This document shows, one piece after another, positions 48,701 through 59,100 of a stretch of DNA of 64,000 nucleotides (within the stretch, counting starts at the first letter, position 1; the number at the start of each line of letters is the position of its first letter). The stretch is from NCBI GenBank assembly GCA_963682055.1, contig OY821749.1, positions 17,248,631 through 17,312,630 of the forward strand. The letters run 5' to 3'. The notes beneath the pieces are model-generated. The model did no database searches and had not been told where the DNA came from. It was given only the letters and a program-made list of their open reading frames with translations. A program made the position numbers and the translations under genes. This stretch comes from Primula veris (lineage: Eukaryota > Streptophyta > Magnoliopsida > Ericales > Primulaceae).

Positions 48701-49794
48701 GATGAGATGAGATTCAACCTGAACCCAGGGATGTGCCTTACATCCTTCAACACGATTACATGTCCAAGTTCTGACTTGACATGTACATCTCCAATGCCAA
48801 CAATTTTGGATACACCATTGTTGCCCATTCTTGCTTCTCCGAAGTCTCCTTTCTTGTAAGTGTGAAAAAACGACTTGTGTGGTGTCACATGGAACGAAGC
48901 TCCTGAATCAATGATCCACTTTTTATCCATGGAGACGTAGCAAATTTCATTAGAACCTACCACAATCAAATCACAATGTGAATGCACTATTGTCACACTA
49001 TTGTCATCACCCTTTTTGTTCTTAACCGTGCCATTAGCTACATCCTTTTTGAAGGTGTAACACTCGGATTTCCAATGGCCACGTTTGTTACAATAATGAC
49101 ATTGATCACTCTTCTTGTCCTTCGAATTGCTCTTGGTTTTTGTATGAAATTGCTTCGTCTTTCTCCCCTTCTTGTGTTCATAAAACAGTGTATTACCTTG
49201 TGAGTTATTTCCTCCCCCTACGCTTGTCGCAGTCCTCCGTAGGTCCTCATTAAGAACAGCATTGAAGACCGTTTCTTTAGAGAGAATTCCTTCCGGTGCT
49301 GAGGCACTTAGAGTCACCGTAAGTGTCTCCCATGACTCCGGTAGTGAACGTAACAACCACAAGGCTTGCATCTCATCTGTGAAGTGAGTTTCCATTGATG
49401 CTAGTTGGTTTAGACAATGCTCCAATTGATTTAGATGTTCAGTCATTGAGGTTCCATCATGATAATTCAATTGAGCAAGTTGCTTTAATAAACCAACCTT
49501 TTGTCCCGATGTTCTCCGCTCATACAACCCTTGAAGCTTCGACCAACACTCATACGCTGTAGTGGTGTTGTCTACATGATGTATTACTCCAATGTCGATG
49601 TATTCGCGTATGTAACCCAAGCATCTCCTATCTAGGTTTCCACACTCCCTCATATCCGCATTAGGTGGCCTTATACCGAGCTCTTCAATAGGACTCGCCA
49701 AGTGTTTGACATATAATCTATCAAGCATCTTGGTCTTCCATATGCCATAGTTGTTCCCGGTTAGCATCACCATCTTCGGCTTGTCTCCTCCCAT
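45763..49794 (-). CDS. Gag-pol polyprotein of Copia element C
   Basis: An uninterrupted 1,343-residue frame from the first ATG after the primer site (MGGDKPKMVMLTG). The frame is open further upstream for 34 codons into the LTR, with an ATG at 49896. Domains in order: gag with GNNYGIWKTKMLDRL; zinc knuckle CHYCNKRGHWKSEC (about 230); protease WIIDSGASFHVTP (about 293); GAG-pre-integrase WHNRLGHMSEKGL; integrase SDVCGPMSTQTLGG, RTDNGGEYIG (about 546) and QHNGLAERMNR; RT RYKARLVVKGFGQREGIDY, LDVKTAFLHGDLEEDIF and LYGLKQVPRQWYKKF; RNase H YTDSDMAGDLDSKKSTSGY, STTEAEYIA and CDSQSAIHLS. The RT active-site box reads YVNDML rather than YVDDML: codon AAT at 46740-46738, residue about 1019. Replacing this metal-binding Asp should abolish polymerase activity, so this copy probably depends on a relative. 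Confidence 0.95.
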   Translation of the reverse strand: MGGDKPKMVMLTGNNYGIWKTKMLDRLYVKHLASPIEELGIRPPNADMRECGNLDRRCLGYIREYIDIGVIHHVDNTTTAYECWSKLQGLYERRTSGQKVGLLKQLAQLNYHDGTSMTEHLNQLEHCLNQLASMETHFTDEMQALWLLRSLPESWETLTVTLSASAPEGILSKETVFNAVLNEDLRRTATSVGGGNNSQGNTLFYEHKKGRKTKQFHTKTKSNSKDKKSDQCHYCNKRGHWKSECYTFKKDVANGTVKNKKGDDNSVTIVHSHCDLIVVGSNEICYVSMDKKWIIDSGASFHVTPHKSFFHTYKKGDFGEARMGNNGVSKIVGIGDVHVKSELGHVIVLKDVRHIPGFRLNLISSGQLDDQGFLSFFGEGHWKLIKDSNMVMKGVKEGTLYRTKLVILDNEVHILESKKVKWHNRLGHMSEKGLKMLSNRGLIPTMDDQDITRCSHCLMGKQHRGSFNKHAQRKDKVLDLFYSDVCGPMSTQTLGGCTYFVTFIDDHSRKLWAYPLRLKSQVFEVFKQFHTMVERETGELLKCIRTDNGGEYIGLFDSYCKNHGIRHEQSVPKTPQHNGLAERMNRTIVEKIRCLLSHSNLPRTFWGEALCATVQIINRSPTTILEGKVPEELWSGKEVSYKHLRIFGCRAFVHIPKNERTKLDNKSRQCVFLSYGDDKFGYKLYDPLTKTVVRSRDVIFFEDQTIKDFDKEFVIESSEQDMVEDESEEELEVPNSTTPQIVDTRDQDDRDDHRPIEDNLQEPLYHDELAQNEELEETIESDTQGARLSLRATRRSTRVRAPSSRYPPHEYVLLTDGGEPTCFKETLGKNDKHEWMKPMQEEMNSLEKNKTFILVNRIPGQKVLSNRWVYKLKVDDSSSKPRYKARLVVKGFGQREGIDYEEIFSPVVKMTSIRVILGLVAHQDLEIEQLDVKTAFLHGDLEEDIFMEQPEGFVVEGKETMICKLEKSLYGLKQVPRQWYKKFDTFMGENGFTRTMIDHCVYVKKFSSGNFLVLLLYVNDMLIVGKDIAKIKELKGQLSKAFEMKDLGNARYILGMEITRNREAKRLWLSQERYINKVLARFNMESSKPVSCPLDLHFKLSSKMSSLEEVCDEKMEDVPYASAVGSLMYAMLCTRPDIAYSVGLVSRFLSLPRKEHWEAVKWILRYLKGTTKVCICYGDQHSLLKSYTDSDMAGDLDSKKSTSGYLFTFVGGAISWQSKLQRCVALSTTEAEYIAITECCKELIWLKRFFQEIGIEQERFTILCDSQSAIHLSKNPTLHSKSKHIQVRYHWVRDVLEEKQVYISKVHTSNNGADMRTKILPRGKHENCCNIAGLGVAQVESSR

Positions 49795-49808
49795 GGTCGT
49801 AACCTGTT

Positions 49809-49820
49809 GCTCTGATACCA
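49809..49820 (-). promoter_or_regulatory. Primer-binding site of element C
   Basis: On the minus strand TGGTATCAGAGC follows the 5' LTR by two bases. It is the standard match to the 3' end of plant initiator-Met tRNA. Confidence 0.93.
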
Positions 49821-49822
49821 AT

Positions 49823-50281
49823 TGTAGAAAAATACCTTCGTAGTCAATCAGAAGAACAAATTCACAAGGATGAATTTGATCATGCACAATTGACAATTAA
49901 ACAACCAGAAAAGAAAATAGAACACAATTGTTTTGTTTGTGGTTTGGGATACACCTCCACCACTAATACTAGCTTTATTATTGAAGAATAGAATTAAGGA
50001 TTACAATCTCTCAACTCTCAATCTCTCAAACAATATAGCTAACTATTGTCAAGATCATAAATCAACTTATATATTTGCACGCCTATGACATACTATATAT
50101 AGCCTACACTTTGAGTTATTCTAGGATAATGTAAGTCTAATCCTATTCAAAGTCTAAGCCTACAAAATAGCTACAATCATGCGAAGCCACATCCTTACAA
50201 ATATGTATTTGTTGATCTCCTGATTGCTCTCGGTATCCTACGTATACATGGACTCCATGTAAGCGAGGAAAAAACCCAACA
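49823..50281 (-). repeat. 5' LTR of element C
   Basis: 459 bp, almost identical to 45258-45716, followed on the plus strand by the target duplication GATAG. It contains an ATG at 49896 (minus strand) whose frame runs through the primer site into gag. Confidence 0.95.
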
Positions 50282-50286
50282 GATAG

Positions 50287-50607
50287 TACATAAATAAGTT
50301 TGAATAGTGACGCACTTTCTGAAAGGTAAATGATACACTAGACCAGTAGATTAATGGGAGAATTACAAATGTGCGTATCAATCAATTTAATTAAAAAAAA
50401 CTGTAATTCTTTACGATTAGTTGCATATACGTATTTATAATTATATATATATGGCATAAAAAATAAAAAAAATATACAACAACAACAAAAATTAATCAAA
50501 AATAATTGTACATACTATCAAATATGATTAAACATGATCAAATATGATTAAACATGATTAAACATACAAGATTGGACAGAATTAGACATACATAGTTGAA
50601 CACGATG
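50287..50607. other. Displaced transporter 3' flank
   Basis: Sequence that followed the transporter stop codon before element C inserted. It starts TACATAAATAAG and probably holds the original 3' UTR. No gene is present. Short AAACATGATTAAACAT-type repeats occur at about 50520-50570. Confidence 0.5.
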
Positions 50608-51105
50608 GGGGGTTTTATAGGTTTAATACACCAAACTATCTGCTTTTAACGATTTGGATACTCACCTTTCAAATTTTTCAATTTAGATACCACACTATAA
50701 TAACTTTTCAATTTATGTACTACCGTCTAAATAAATTACGTAATTATGTCACGTGACATTTGACAAACATTAATTTGATAATTTTGCACAAAAATATGTA
50801 ATCATATAAAAACGTTTCTCCCAATTTCACACATAACAAAAATTTGGATTATATGCTAATTTTTTTATATGTGAAATTTGGAGGAATTTTTTCGAATATG
50901 ACATATTTTTGTGCAAAATTGTCAAATTAGCCTCTCAAATTAATGTTTGTCAAATGTTACGTGACATGATTCCGTGATTTATTTAGACGGTGGTACCTAA
51001 ATTGGAAAGTTATTATGGTGTGGTATCCAAATTGAAAAATTTGAAAGGTAGGTATCCAAATCGTTAACACCACTATAGTTTGGTGCAGTAAATGTATTTT
51101 TTCCC
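50608..51105. mobile_element. Foldback MITE with ~220-bp inverted arms
   Basis: The arms at about 50612-50850 and 50868-51100 are inverted copies about 85-90% alike. They share CACCAAACTAT, TTAACGATTTGGATAC, CCTTTCAAATTTTTCAATTT, CGTCTAAATAAAT, ACATTTGACAAACATTAATT and TTTTGCACAAAAATATG. The loop is almost absent. No coding content; the target duplication could not be assigned. Confidence 0.75.
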
Positions 51106-51469
51106 ATAAAAAATATTTTTTTAAAAAAATTTCTTTTTTTAAATTTGCTTTTAAATATTTAAATATTTTTTTTCGATTTTTAATGACATGTGTAGCCATT
51201 TGTAAATAAATTCACAAAATATGTATTTTTTTTTGTAAAAAAATCATCAAGTTTAAAACAACCGAGTTTTTTTTAAATAACTTTCTAAATATATAATTGT
51301 CATTTTCCCGGATGAAATTGGGTAAATTTTGGATTGGTATTATCTACAAATTAATTAAGCATTGGTCCATGAAATAAAAACTAATTAAGTATTGGTCTAT
51401 TTCAGCGACACCCATTCAGATAGCGACACGTGTCAAAAACAAACTGTAAAAAAAAAAAAAAAAAAAACT

Positions 51470-51756
51470 CGGAACCCTTTTAAAAAACAGTCTGAACCCT
51501 TTTGAACTTTTTTGAAAAGAGTCTGAACCCTTTTGAACCATTTTTAAAAAAAGTCTGAACCTCTTTGAACCATTTTGAAAGAGTCTGAACCCTTTTGAAA
51601 AGAGTCTGAACCCTTTTGAAAAGAGTCTGAACCCTTTTGAACACTTTTAAAAAGAGTTTGAACCCTTTTGAAAAGAGTCTGAACCCTTTTGAACATTTTT
51701 AAAAAGAGTCTGAATCTTTTTGAACCCTTTTAAAAGAGTCTGAACTGTTTTGAATC

Positions 51757-51758
<2 letters not shown>
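51470..51758. repeat. GAGTCTGAACCCTTTTGAA minisatellite
   Basis: Roughly twelve units of AGAGTCTGAACCCTTTTGAA with spacers AAA and AACATTTTTAAA make 21-22-bp and about 42-bp periods. They drift toward both ends and abut an (AT)n run. Confidence 0.88.

Positions 51759-51760
<2 letters not shown>

Positions 51761-51818
<58 letters not shown>
51761..51818. repeat. (AT)29 microsatellite
   Basis: 58 bp of uninterrupted AT dinucleotides directly after the minisatellite. Confidence 0.95.
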
Positions 51819-51822
<4 letters not shown>

Positions 51823-52405
51823 TATATTATATACATAGATACCACCGCCGCCCACCACCACCGCGATATATTATATAGATATATACATATATAGATAGAC
51901 ACACATATATAGATATACATATAAATATATATGTATATATATAGAGAGAGTATGAGAGATAGAAAACATGTGGCGGTGGAAGCAGCGTCGGGAGACGACG
52001 GAAGGGGGAGGCGGCAGCGACGGAAGTGGAGGCGACAGCGGATGAGAGGTTGTGGTGATAGTTTTATGTGGGGTTTTTTTTAGAGAGAGAGGGAGTGATA
52101 AATGATATAAATAGAATTGAGAGAGTTTTTATATTTAATGAGTAATAGACCAATCGTTAATTAATTTTAGAAATAATGGACCAATCCTTAATTAAATTTT
52201 ATAGCGGAACCAATCTTTAAATAGTTTTATTTTTATGGTTTAATCTTTAATTAACTCAATCTGGATTTTTTCCGTGTACTCGGGCTGAGTCACGGGTTTC
52301 GCTTAGCTATTTTGAATATTAAGAAATTGATTCCCCATAGTTCAATAACATAACTCTTAGGTTCTTGTAGTTTTAAGGAAATGAAAATAATTTTCATATC
52401 TGTAA

Positions 52406-52826
52406 GTGCATCTATAATAGTTGTGTTAAATTTTTATTGTTAAATAGTGACAGATGTGTATGTTAAATGTCTCTCATATGTGTTAATTTTAACAACCATA
52501 TAATTATCATATTAATTAGTGTATTTTTCTTAACAACGTTATCTATTAATTTATAATAAATAATTGATTTTGGATAAAGAATAATATTATTGTAGTTAAA
52601 AAAGAAAGAGAGAATGTGTTATTTTTGCTTTATTATAAGATTTAATGTAGAAGTTGATCAACTAAATTGCAATTTCATCGCTTAACAATGTTAATTTTAT
52701 TGTTAAATATAATAAGAATGTTAACAATATTAACTTTAATGAGTTAATTAACAACACTATTATAAAAAAACATGTTTATTAGCTAATAATTTTATATAAC
52801 AAGTGAGATAATATTACTATTGCAGG
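52406..52826. mobile_element. Tourist-like MITE
   Basis: The left end GTGCATCTATAATAGTTGTG follows TAA, and the right end ACTATTGCAGGTGCTC is followed by TAA. The termini and internal TTAACA-rich sequence resemble the cluster at 6391-7178, so it is the same family. Non-coding. Ends are good to a few bases. Confidence 0.65.
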
Positions 52827-52833
52827 TGCTCTA

Positions 52834-53602
52834 AGACTGTAACTATAATAGTGAATACATTCGCTAATATATTGCATATATGCATATATACATAGATACA
52901 AGTTTTAGCGGAGAAAAAGGAGTCAAATGACCCATCGCGTTTAAGACTAATAAAAGAGTCTTATTTTTGTGATGACTTTTGTCTCCAGTTAAACTGGAAC
53001 AGACTCTGCTTTAAATAATGGTTACGGTTTGCCGATACTACAAACTCAAATGAACAAGAACCTTATTCGCTTTTACCCTGTACATCCAGAACATCGATTG
53101 GAGCCTAAAAATGCTGGGACGGCACTGCATGGGGTTATAACATTTGGATATATCTTTCTTCCTCTTTTGGTGTAGTCGTAAATCTTTGATTCCCATGAAT
53201 GTTGTACAAATCTTAAAGGCCAATATCAACTTGATCTATGAACTTGTTTCATATTCTTCTCGCAGCAATTTATGCACTGATGGAAGGAAAATTCATACAA
53301 TCATACTTGTGAATTGTGATACTATTAATTTTTTTTACTTCCAGGGACAATTCTCTAATAATTTGGTATGGTCTTTTAAACAAACAGTTTAAAATTACTA
53401 AATTTTAGAAACACAGTAGATTTGAGTCGGTTTTTGTGATGCATATTATTGGCTCGATGTTATTTCTGATCAGACAAATTAAGATCTTTACACGGAAGTC
53501 ATGGGGCAAAGGAGAATGGTTATCTGATACTCATTATGCAACTAAACTGCATTGCGACACAATAATGCGTATCTATAAATAAATAGAGCTTAAGAATATA
53601 AA
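52834..53602. other. Intergenic stretch, no gene seen
   Basis: AT-rich unique sequence. Short open frames lack any recognisable domain. Confidence 0.45.
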
Positions 53603-53720
53603 GCAAGCGGTTGGTAGTCATGTGGTTGTTACCCGAGTATGTCATGCTTACTGTCAGGGTTCGAACCATGTCGCCTGTGAAGTTTCGCAAGTTTTACCTC
53701 CAAACGAGGGATAAAAAAAA
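53603..53720 (+). mobile_element. tRNA-derived SINE copy
   Basis: AAGCGGTTGGTAGTCATGTG (A-box region) and GGGTTCGAACC (B box, near 53657) are followed by TTTTACCTCCAAACGAGGGA and an A-rich tail. It is the best preserved of the SINE copies in the window and is related to 16310-16425. Confidence 0.75.
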
Positions 53721-56185
53721 CAAAAAATAACTTAAGAAGATCCATATAAGTACTTCGTGCAATTTGATACTGTAGTACAGATTTTACCATTATAAGATCC
53801 ATATAATTTTTCTTGAGTTTGGCTCCTTGCATGATACTGTAGTACAGATTTTTTTTTTACCTCCTCTTTCATTTCTGCTTGATTTGATGAAAAAAGGAAA
53901 TAGAAATGCCGTATATATTCTCTTTCCGTACAAAATTCACAAAGTTGTCAAATACCTGCTTGACATACATATACGAGAATAGTTTGATCCTGAAGTAATT
54001 ATAAATGCTTAACTATTTTAGTCGGGGAGTCCCGGGCCGGGCAGACTGTGCGGTTGCACCGGACATAAAAAAAACGAAGGGGCAGATAATTATGTTCAAG
54101 TCATCTTTTATAAGATTTTTTGAATGCAAGTCATGTGTCCAAAAAATTTTAAATTTTAGTCACCCGGCCAAATAAAAAATAGCTTAAAATCTGTTTTTAA
54201 GCTTAAAAAATAACTTATAATCTCTTTTTGAAAAATCTTAAAATGTAAGAAATGGCTAGAAAGCTGTTTTTAAAATAAAAAAAAATTATTATAATATCTT
54301 TTTGAAAGATACTAAAGTGTAAAAACAACAACTTAAAAGCTTTTTTTTTCCTTTTTTTTTTTAGTGTTTTTTTGAATTATTAAGTAAAAAAAATATTAAA
54401 GTGTAAAAAAACAGTTTAAAAGCTGTTTTTTGAATTAGTAAGGTGACCTATACTAAAAAATATTATGAGAATAGTGATATATAAATAAAAATATTATTAA
54501 AATTTGATGGCCCACCAAAATCTTATTAAAATTTCACCGGCCAAACCGTTAAAACTATTATTACTATGAAAAAATATTGTAAAAGTTTAGGTATATTATA
54601 GCTTTTTCAATCCTAATAACAAAGTTGATAGCCAAATGGTAGGAGCCAATCTTAAAGCATCTTCTGGTCTTAAGTTCAAACTCTGCGAGAAACACTTTTT
54701 TAAGAAAAAAAATGCTTTTTTCTCGCTTAGCTAGCGTAATTACATATAGAGGCCTCATAATTATAGAACAAAATGTAGTCACTTCCGTGATAATCATTTG
54801 GTAATGGAATCCTAAATTTAAAAATATATTTCATCCGTATATTTGTAATTGACAAAGAAAAGATTTTTCATTTCTGCAAAACATCAAAATTCTTTGTTTC
54901 GAAGTTTATGAGTAACAAAAAATTGTCATGCTAATCCGACTTTAATTTCCTAAACACGTTGATCATGAATTTATAACAGTCATGGAGTATAAAATAATAA
55001 TCAAAGAAATGAAAAAATATTTAACAAGTTAACGACTTGTAATAAATTATGACATCTAATGAATATTTTCGGTCAAATATTTCAAAATGATATTAAGAAT
55101 GAGGCATTTTTCGAACATTTGCACCGGGGCTTATAGAACTTGGGGACGTCCCCTATATTTTAGTACCGAAAAGGAAGTCTATAGCAAGAATATAAAACTA
55201 TAAATAACAGGTATTTTGATTCAATTGTTTTAAAAAAATTGCAACAACATGAGTAGTATGGATGTCCTAAAATTATTGGACACAGAAAAATAAAAATGTA
55301 TCATGGCAGACGGGTTCTTTACCAGTGCTAGCTGCTAATCCAAAGATCAATTACACAACTGATAAAATCCTGTACAATTTGAGCATCATTGTTGGTCAAA
55401 TTTGTTGGATAGATAATTGATTTATGGGCTAAGTATATGTTTATTTTTGGTGCATGGAGGGGGGTATAAAACAATATAAAAATAGTATAAAAAAAAGGTA
55501 CATAAAGATTGCTAACTGATAGGATCCTGAATGACATTGATTGTCAAGGTTGACATTATTTTTTTTGGGTGTTCAAACTCGATTTTGTTTTTTTCACCAT
55601 TAGATCGGAAGGAAACTTTGTTCATAGTGTTCGCACACTTATTCACTCCTCGATTAATGTGTACGATATGTCAATTCCAACGATAGTCTTGAATTTGATC
55701 AATCTCACCAAAAAAAAGTTAAGTTCGGCGGGTTTATTATGATTTGATGATTTGTGATTTGTCACTCATTAGTTTGTTGACCTATATTTTGACAATTTTA
55801 CTTTTATGATACACGTTTTATGAAAGTTTCGTTTAAAACAAGCTATTTTCTTGTTACTTATAAAAATCACTCATTAGCTTTGATGTCAAGCAATATAATG
55901 CATCTTTTTTAAAACAAGTATTACTTATAAAAATCATTTTTTCACAGAAAAAATATATATATACCAAAAAGCAACCACAGTAAATTAGATGTAGCTGAAC
56001 ATATGTAAATAGATGACGTGTCAGCTCTGTTTAGCCGGACAATCCCTTCAATTAATTAATAAAATCCAAATCGGAGACAAAAAACAAACAAAACCCACTC
56101 TCTCTCTCTATATATATATATTTGTGTGTGTGTATTCTATTCTGTTTATTTAGAAGTCTGTATAGAGAGAGAGAGAGAGTAAATA
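53721..56185. other. Intergenic stretch upstream of EMC7
   Basis: No gene seen. A GC-rich patch at 54020-54070 (GGGAGTCCCGGGCCGGGCAG) and a partly related inverted patch at 55110-55160 (GCACCGGGG, GGGGACGTCCCC) may mark the ends of an old transposon that contains the SINE at 54626. The EMC7 promoter should lie in the last 500 bp, where CTCTCTCTCTATATATATAT and an AGAGAGAGAGAG 5' UTR run precede the ATG. Confidence 0.45.
54626..54715 (+). mobile_element. tRNA-derived SINE-like sequence
   Basis: GATAGCCAAATGGTAGGAGC (A-box-like) and, about 40 bp later, GGTCTTAAGTTCAAACTC (B-box-like) are followed by an A-rich tail. It is diverged. Confidence 0.45.
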
Positions 56186-59100
56186 ATGGGTAGTTTTAAA
56201 TTAAGATCTGGACTTAACTTATTCGGCCTAATTCTCCTTTGTTTCTCTCTCCTCTCTTCAGCTTTCGTATCTGGGTATTTTAATTACAAATTTTGTATTT
56301 TTCCTTTTTCTTTACTTGTATAGCTTTACATCATTCATCAATTGATAAAATTTACTTTCTCTTATCATTTTTTTATTTATATAATTGCAGTGATGATGGT
56401 TATTCTATTAATGGTCGCGTCAAAATTCCAGGTTTATCTCTATTTTTATTTTTATTTTTTTACATATTTATTATCTTTGCAATGATTGGGATTTACATAT
56501 ATAATTATTATATTTGATTTTAAGTGGTGTAGTATTATGTTAGTTCTTGAATTTCAACTATTTGTATTATGGTATAGTGTGTGGTCAACTATGATTTTTA
56601 AGGGGAAAGTTATTGTTTATTGTTTAATAGGAACTTTCGGACTTAGTTATCAAAAACCCGAATTTTGTTGTTTCTTTGTTAAGATTTGGTACTTATCAAT
56701 GAGCATCAAAGTTAAAATTACAAAGAGTAAAAAGACTTAGCGTCATTGAGCATTTGTATCCAATTTCAAAAGAGATTTTAATTGTGAGTTTTGGATAATT
56801 AAGTTTCAAAATATGTACCATATGATCATTTAGATAGTTGTTAAATTTTGCACTTGTTTAGGATGAATATTCGACGACTAAAATTGTTATGTTTTACTCC
56901 AACCTCTCTCAGTTTGTAAGTATTTCTTAGCCTCGCAATTTCAATTTTTTCTTTTTATAAATTTCAGTCACATAAATCTGGACCTCTACCTTCCTCAAAA
57001 GAGGAATTACGAGTAGGTTGAATCTGTCGGTAGCCCTCGGATATTGAGACGATTTTGATTTTTTTTTTTTGCCATGTATTTGACTAAAATAATTTGCTGA
57101 TTATATGTATAGCTTTTTAGCTCCCCCGGCATGATGAGAAAAAGATATATTCCCATGAAGTTAAGGCCCTTTGATAAATGAGTCCTGGTTCATCATACTA
57201 ACTACCATAATTACGGAACTCGGACAAAGTGGTTTTTTCCCCTTAGAAAGTAGTCCCCAAAGGGAAACCTCTACCATCATTTTTTGACTTAAGTGTTACG
57301 CATTTGTTTTCTTGGTTTCGCTATCTGGGTGATTAATTGTTTTTGTACATAGATTCTAGTATTTTGGTTTCCATGAATGTTATACAAAATTACAAATACA
57401 TAGCCCAACTTATGTATAAAGTTAACTTGTGACTTGTTTTTTATTGTAATTGAAGTGGAATGAGGATTTGTATATCGTTGTTAATGGTGTAAGCAGTTGG
57501 GTTGTCTGATAGTTGGGGCCGCTCGTCAAATAGCTAGTGTATAACCATTATTTCAAATTAGAGTACTTAATGGTTTATGTGGACTTGATGGTTTCAGAAT
57601 ACTTAATTTCTAATAACAATGAGAGACAACATCAAGCTCAAGGGAGAGAAGGGGCAACCTCCTTAAGATTGGAAAACTGTAATTTACTAAGGCTAGGAAG
57701 AAAGAAAAACAGGTAAGAAAGTCTCCAGAGAACACTTACATTGATAAAAGGTAGGAGCATGATGAGCTAAGTTACATAGAGGGTTGATTATACAAACAGC
57801 AAAACAGAAATAGACTGTGGATGGAGAATGGTGCGATGCGCCTGCCAGATTTCTTTAAACTGTGGCCGACATCTTTTAATATTTTCGTAGTACTTCTCTC
57901 GTTCTTCCACATCCAAATTTTATTTAATTTCCTAACAACAGTCTTAATGGTAAGTACCTGTCTAGTTTCGAGATTACGAGGCTACTAGAGAATTTCTGTA
58001 TTGTTAATATGATTTTCAAGCTAAATTAAACATGTGATATTACAGGGTTATATGCAATTTTAGATAAACTTTGCTTGATTAGCACTTAGGTACTAATCCA
58101 TTTGCTTTGACAATCCTCTCTTGGCAAATAAAAACTATAACCATAGCCCAAATATTATAAACGATTGGAAATCATCCATCATAGATGATTAATGTGCATA
58201 AACATGTTTCCACTTTTCATAAAACAAAGTGCAAGCTCAAATCAAATCCAAAGTTATAAAGTCGCCAAACACAAATTAGTTAACCAGTTCTTTATTAATT
58301 CACTGATAAATTCTTACAAACTCACCAAAATACAAATTAGCTTGCCAATTCTTAGAAATTTCGACGATCAATCTTAATTGTTCTAATGTTCTTTCACTTC
58401 AACGTTCTCATTGTCCTTACGGCTCTAATATTTGACAGTCACTATAGCCTTTTTTGTTATACTTTGCGTCTCCTGTTATTCATATGGTATTTAGTTGTGG
58501 TCACTATGAAGCTTGCATAAAACCAATTCGAATGAAATTTTTGGTCTGGCACTCATCTATTAAATATATATATGTATATGTAAATGCATAAATATGTATA
58601 TGTACATGTCTATCTATGTAAATATTTCATATATAATCTTTGAAGTTAGGCCAAGTATAGGCATACTGTTCTAGACAACAATGATCGGTCCTGGCCCAGG
58701 GTTTGTGTACAGTAGACTATTGGATTGATCGTTTTAGACTTCTGGTTCTATAAAGAACCCAAATTTAGAAAAACACCAAATTTTGATAATTACATAATGT
58801 TTCAGTTTTTACCATTTATATGGATCTTTCTTGATTGACCTTTCCTCCGATCTTTACTTCTATAAATAATTTATGATGCCTTGGTTTAAGAATTGCTTTA
58901 GTGGGTAGTTTTTTTTTTACGTACTATGTATTCATTTGGTTTAATTTTTTTTTCAGTTGGTATTGGTTCAAAAGGATTTGGTCTTCCCGGAAAACTAACA
59001 AATGTGAAAGTGATCCTAAATGGTGGACAGATCATCACTTTCCTCAAGCCTGATGGATATTTCTCCTTGTATCCTTCTATTAAGATGCATAGAAATTTGA

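Larger units (their letters stand above)
45258..50281 (-). mobile_element. Copia LTR retrotransposon C, near-intact and young
   Basis: A complete 5,024-bp insertion in minus orientation with 459-bp LTRs (45258-45716 and 49823-50281). They differ at one site I can see (AAATATAACA against AAATAGAACA). The target duplication GATAG occurs at 45253-45257 and 50282-50286, and its last three bases are the transporter stop codon. The primer site TGGTATCAGAGC (initiator Met tRNA) is at 49820-49809 and the polypurine tract GGAAGGGGGAGAAT ends at 45717. A single full-length gag-pol frame is present. The gag and pol motifs look like the Tnt1/Tork side of Copia, but the lineage is my inference. Confidence 0.96.
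51307..52274. mobile_element. Non-autonomous element with repeated inverted termini
   Basis: The left side has AATTAATTAAGCATTGGTCC and CTAATTAAGTATTGGTCTAT (51345-51405). The right side has the inverse, ATAGACCAATCGTTAATTAA and ATGGACCAATCCTTAATTAA (52145-52200). The outer ends (CCCGGATGAAATTGGGTAA; inverse of TTAACTCAATCTGGATTTTT) are also related. The interior is a minisatellite, an (AT)n run and a CACCACCACCG/GGCGGCAGCGACGG patch. The architecture resembles the 33110-34095 element. Confidence 0.55.

Noticed and set aside
54020..55165. Single transposon bounded by GC-rich patches
   Set aside because: The two patches share short blocks but do not align as clean inverted ends, and no target duplication was found.
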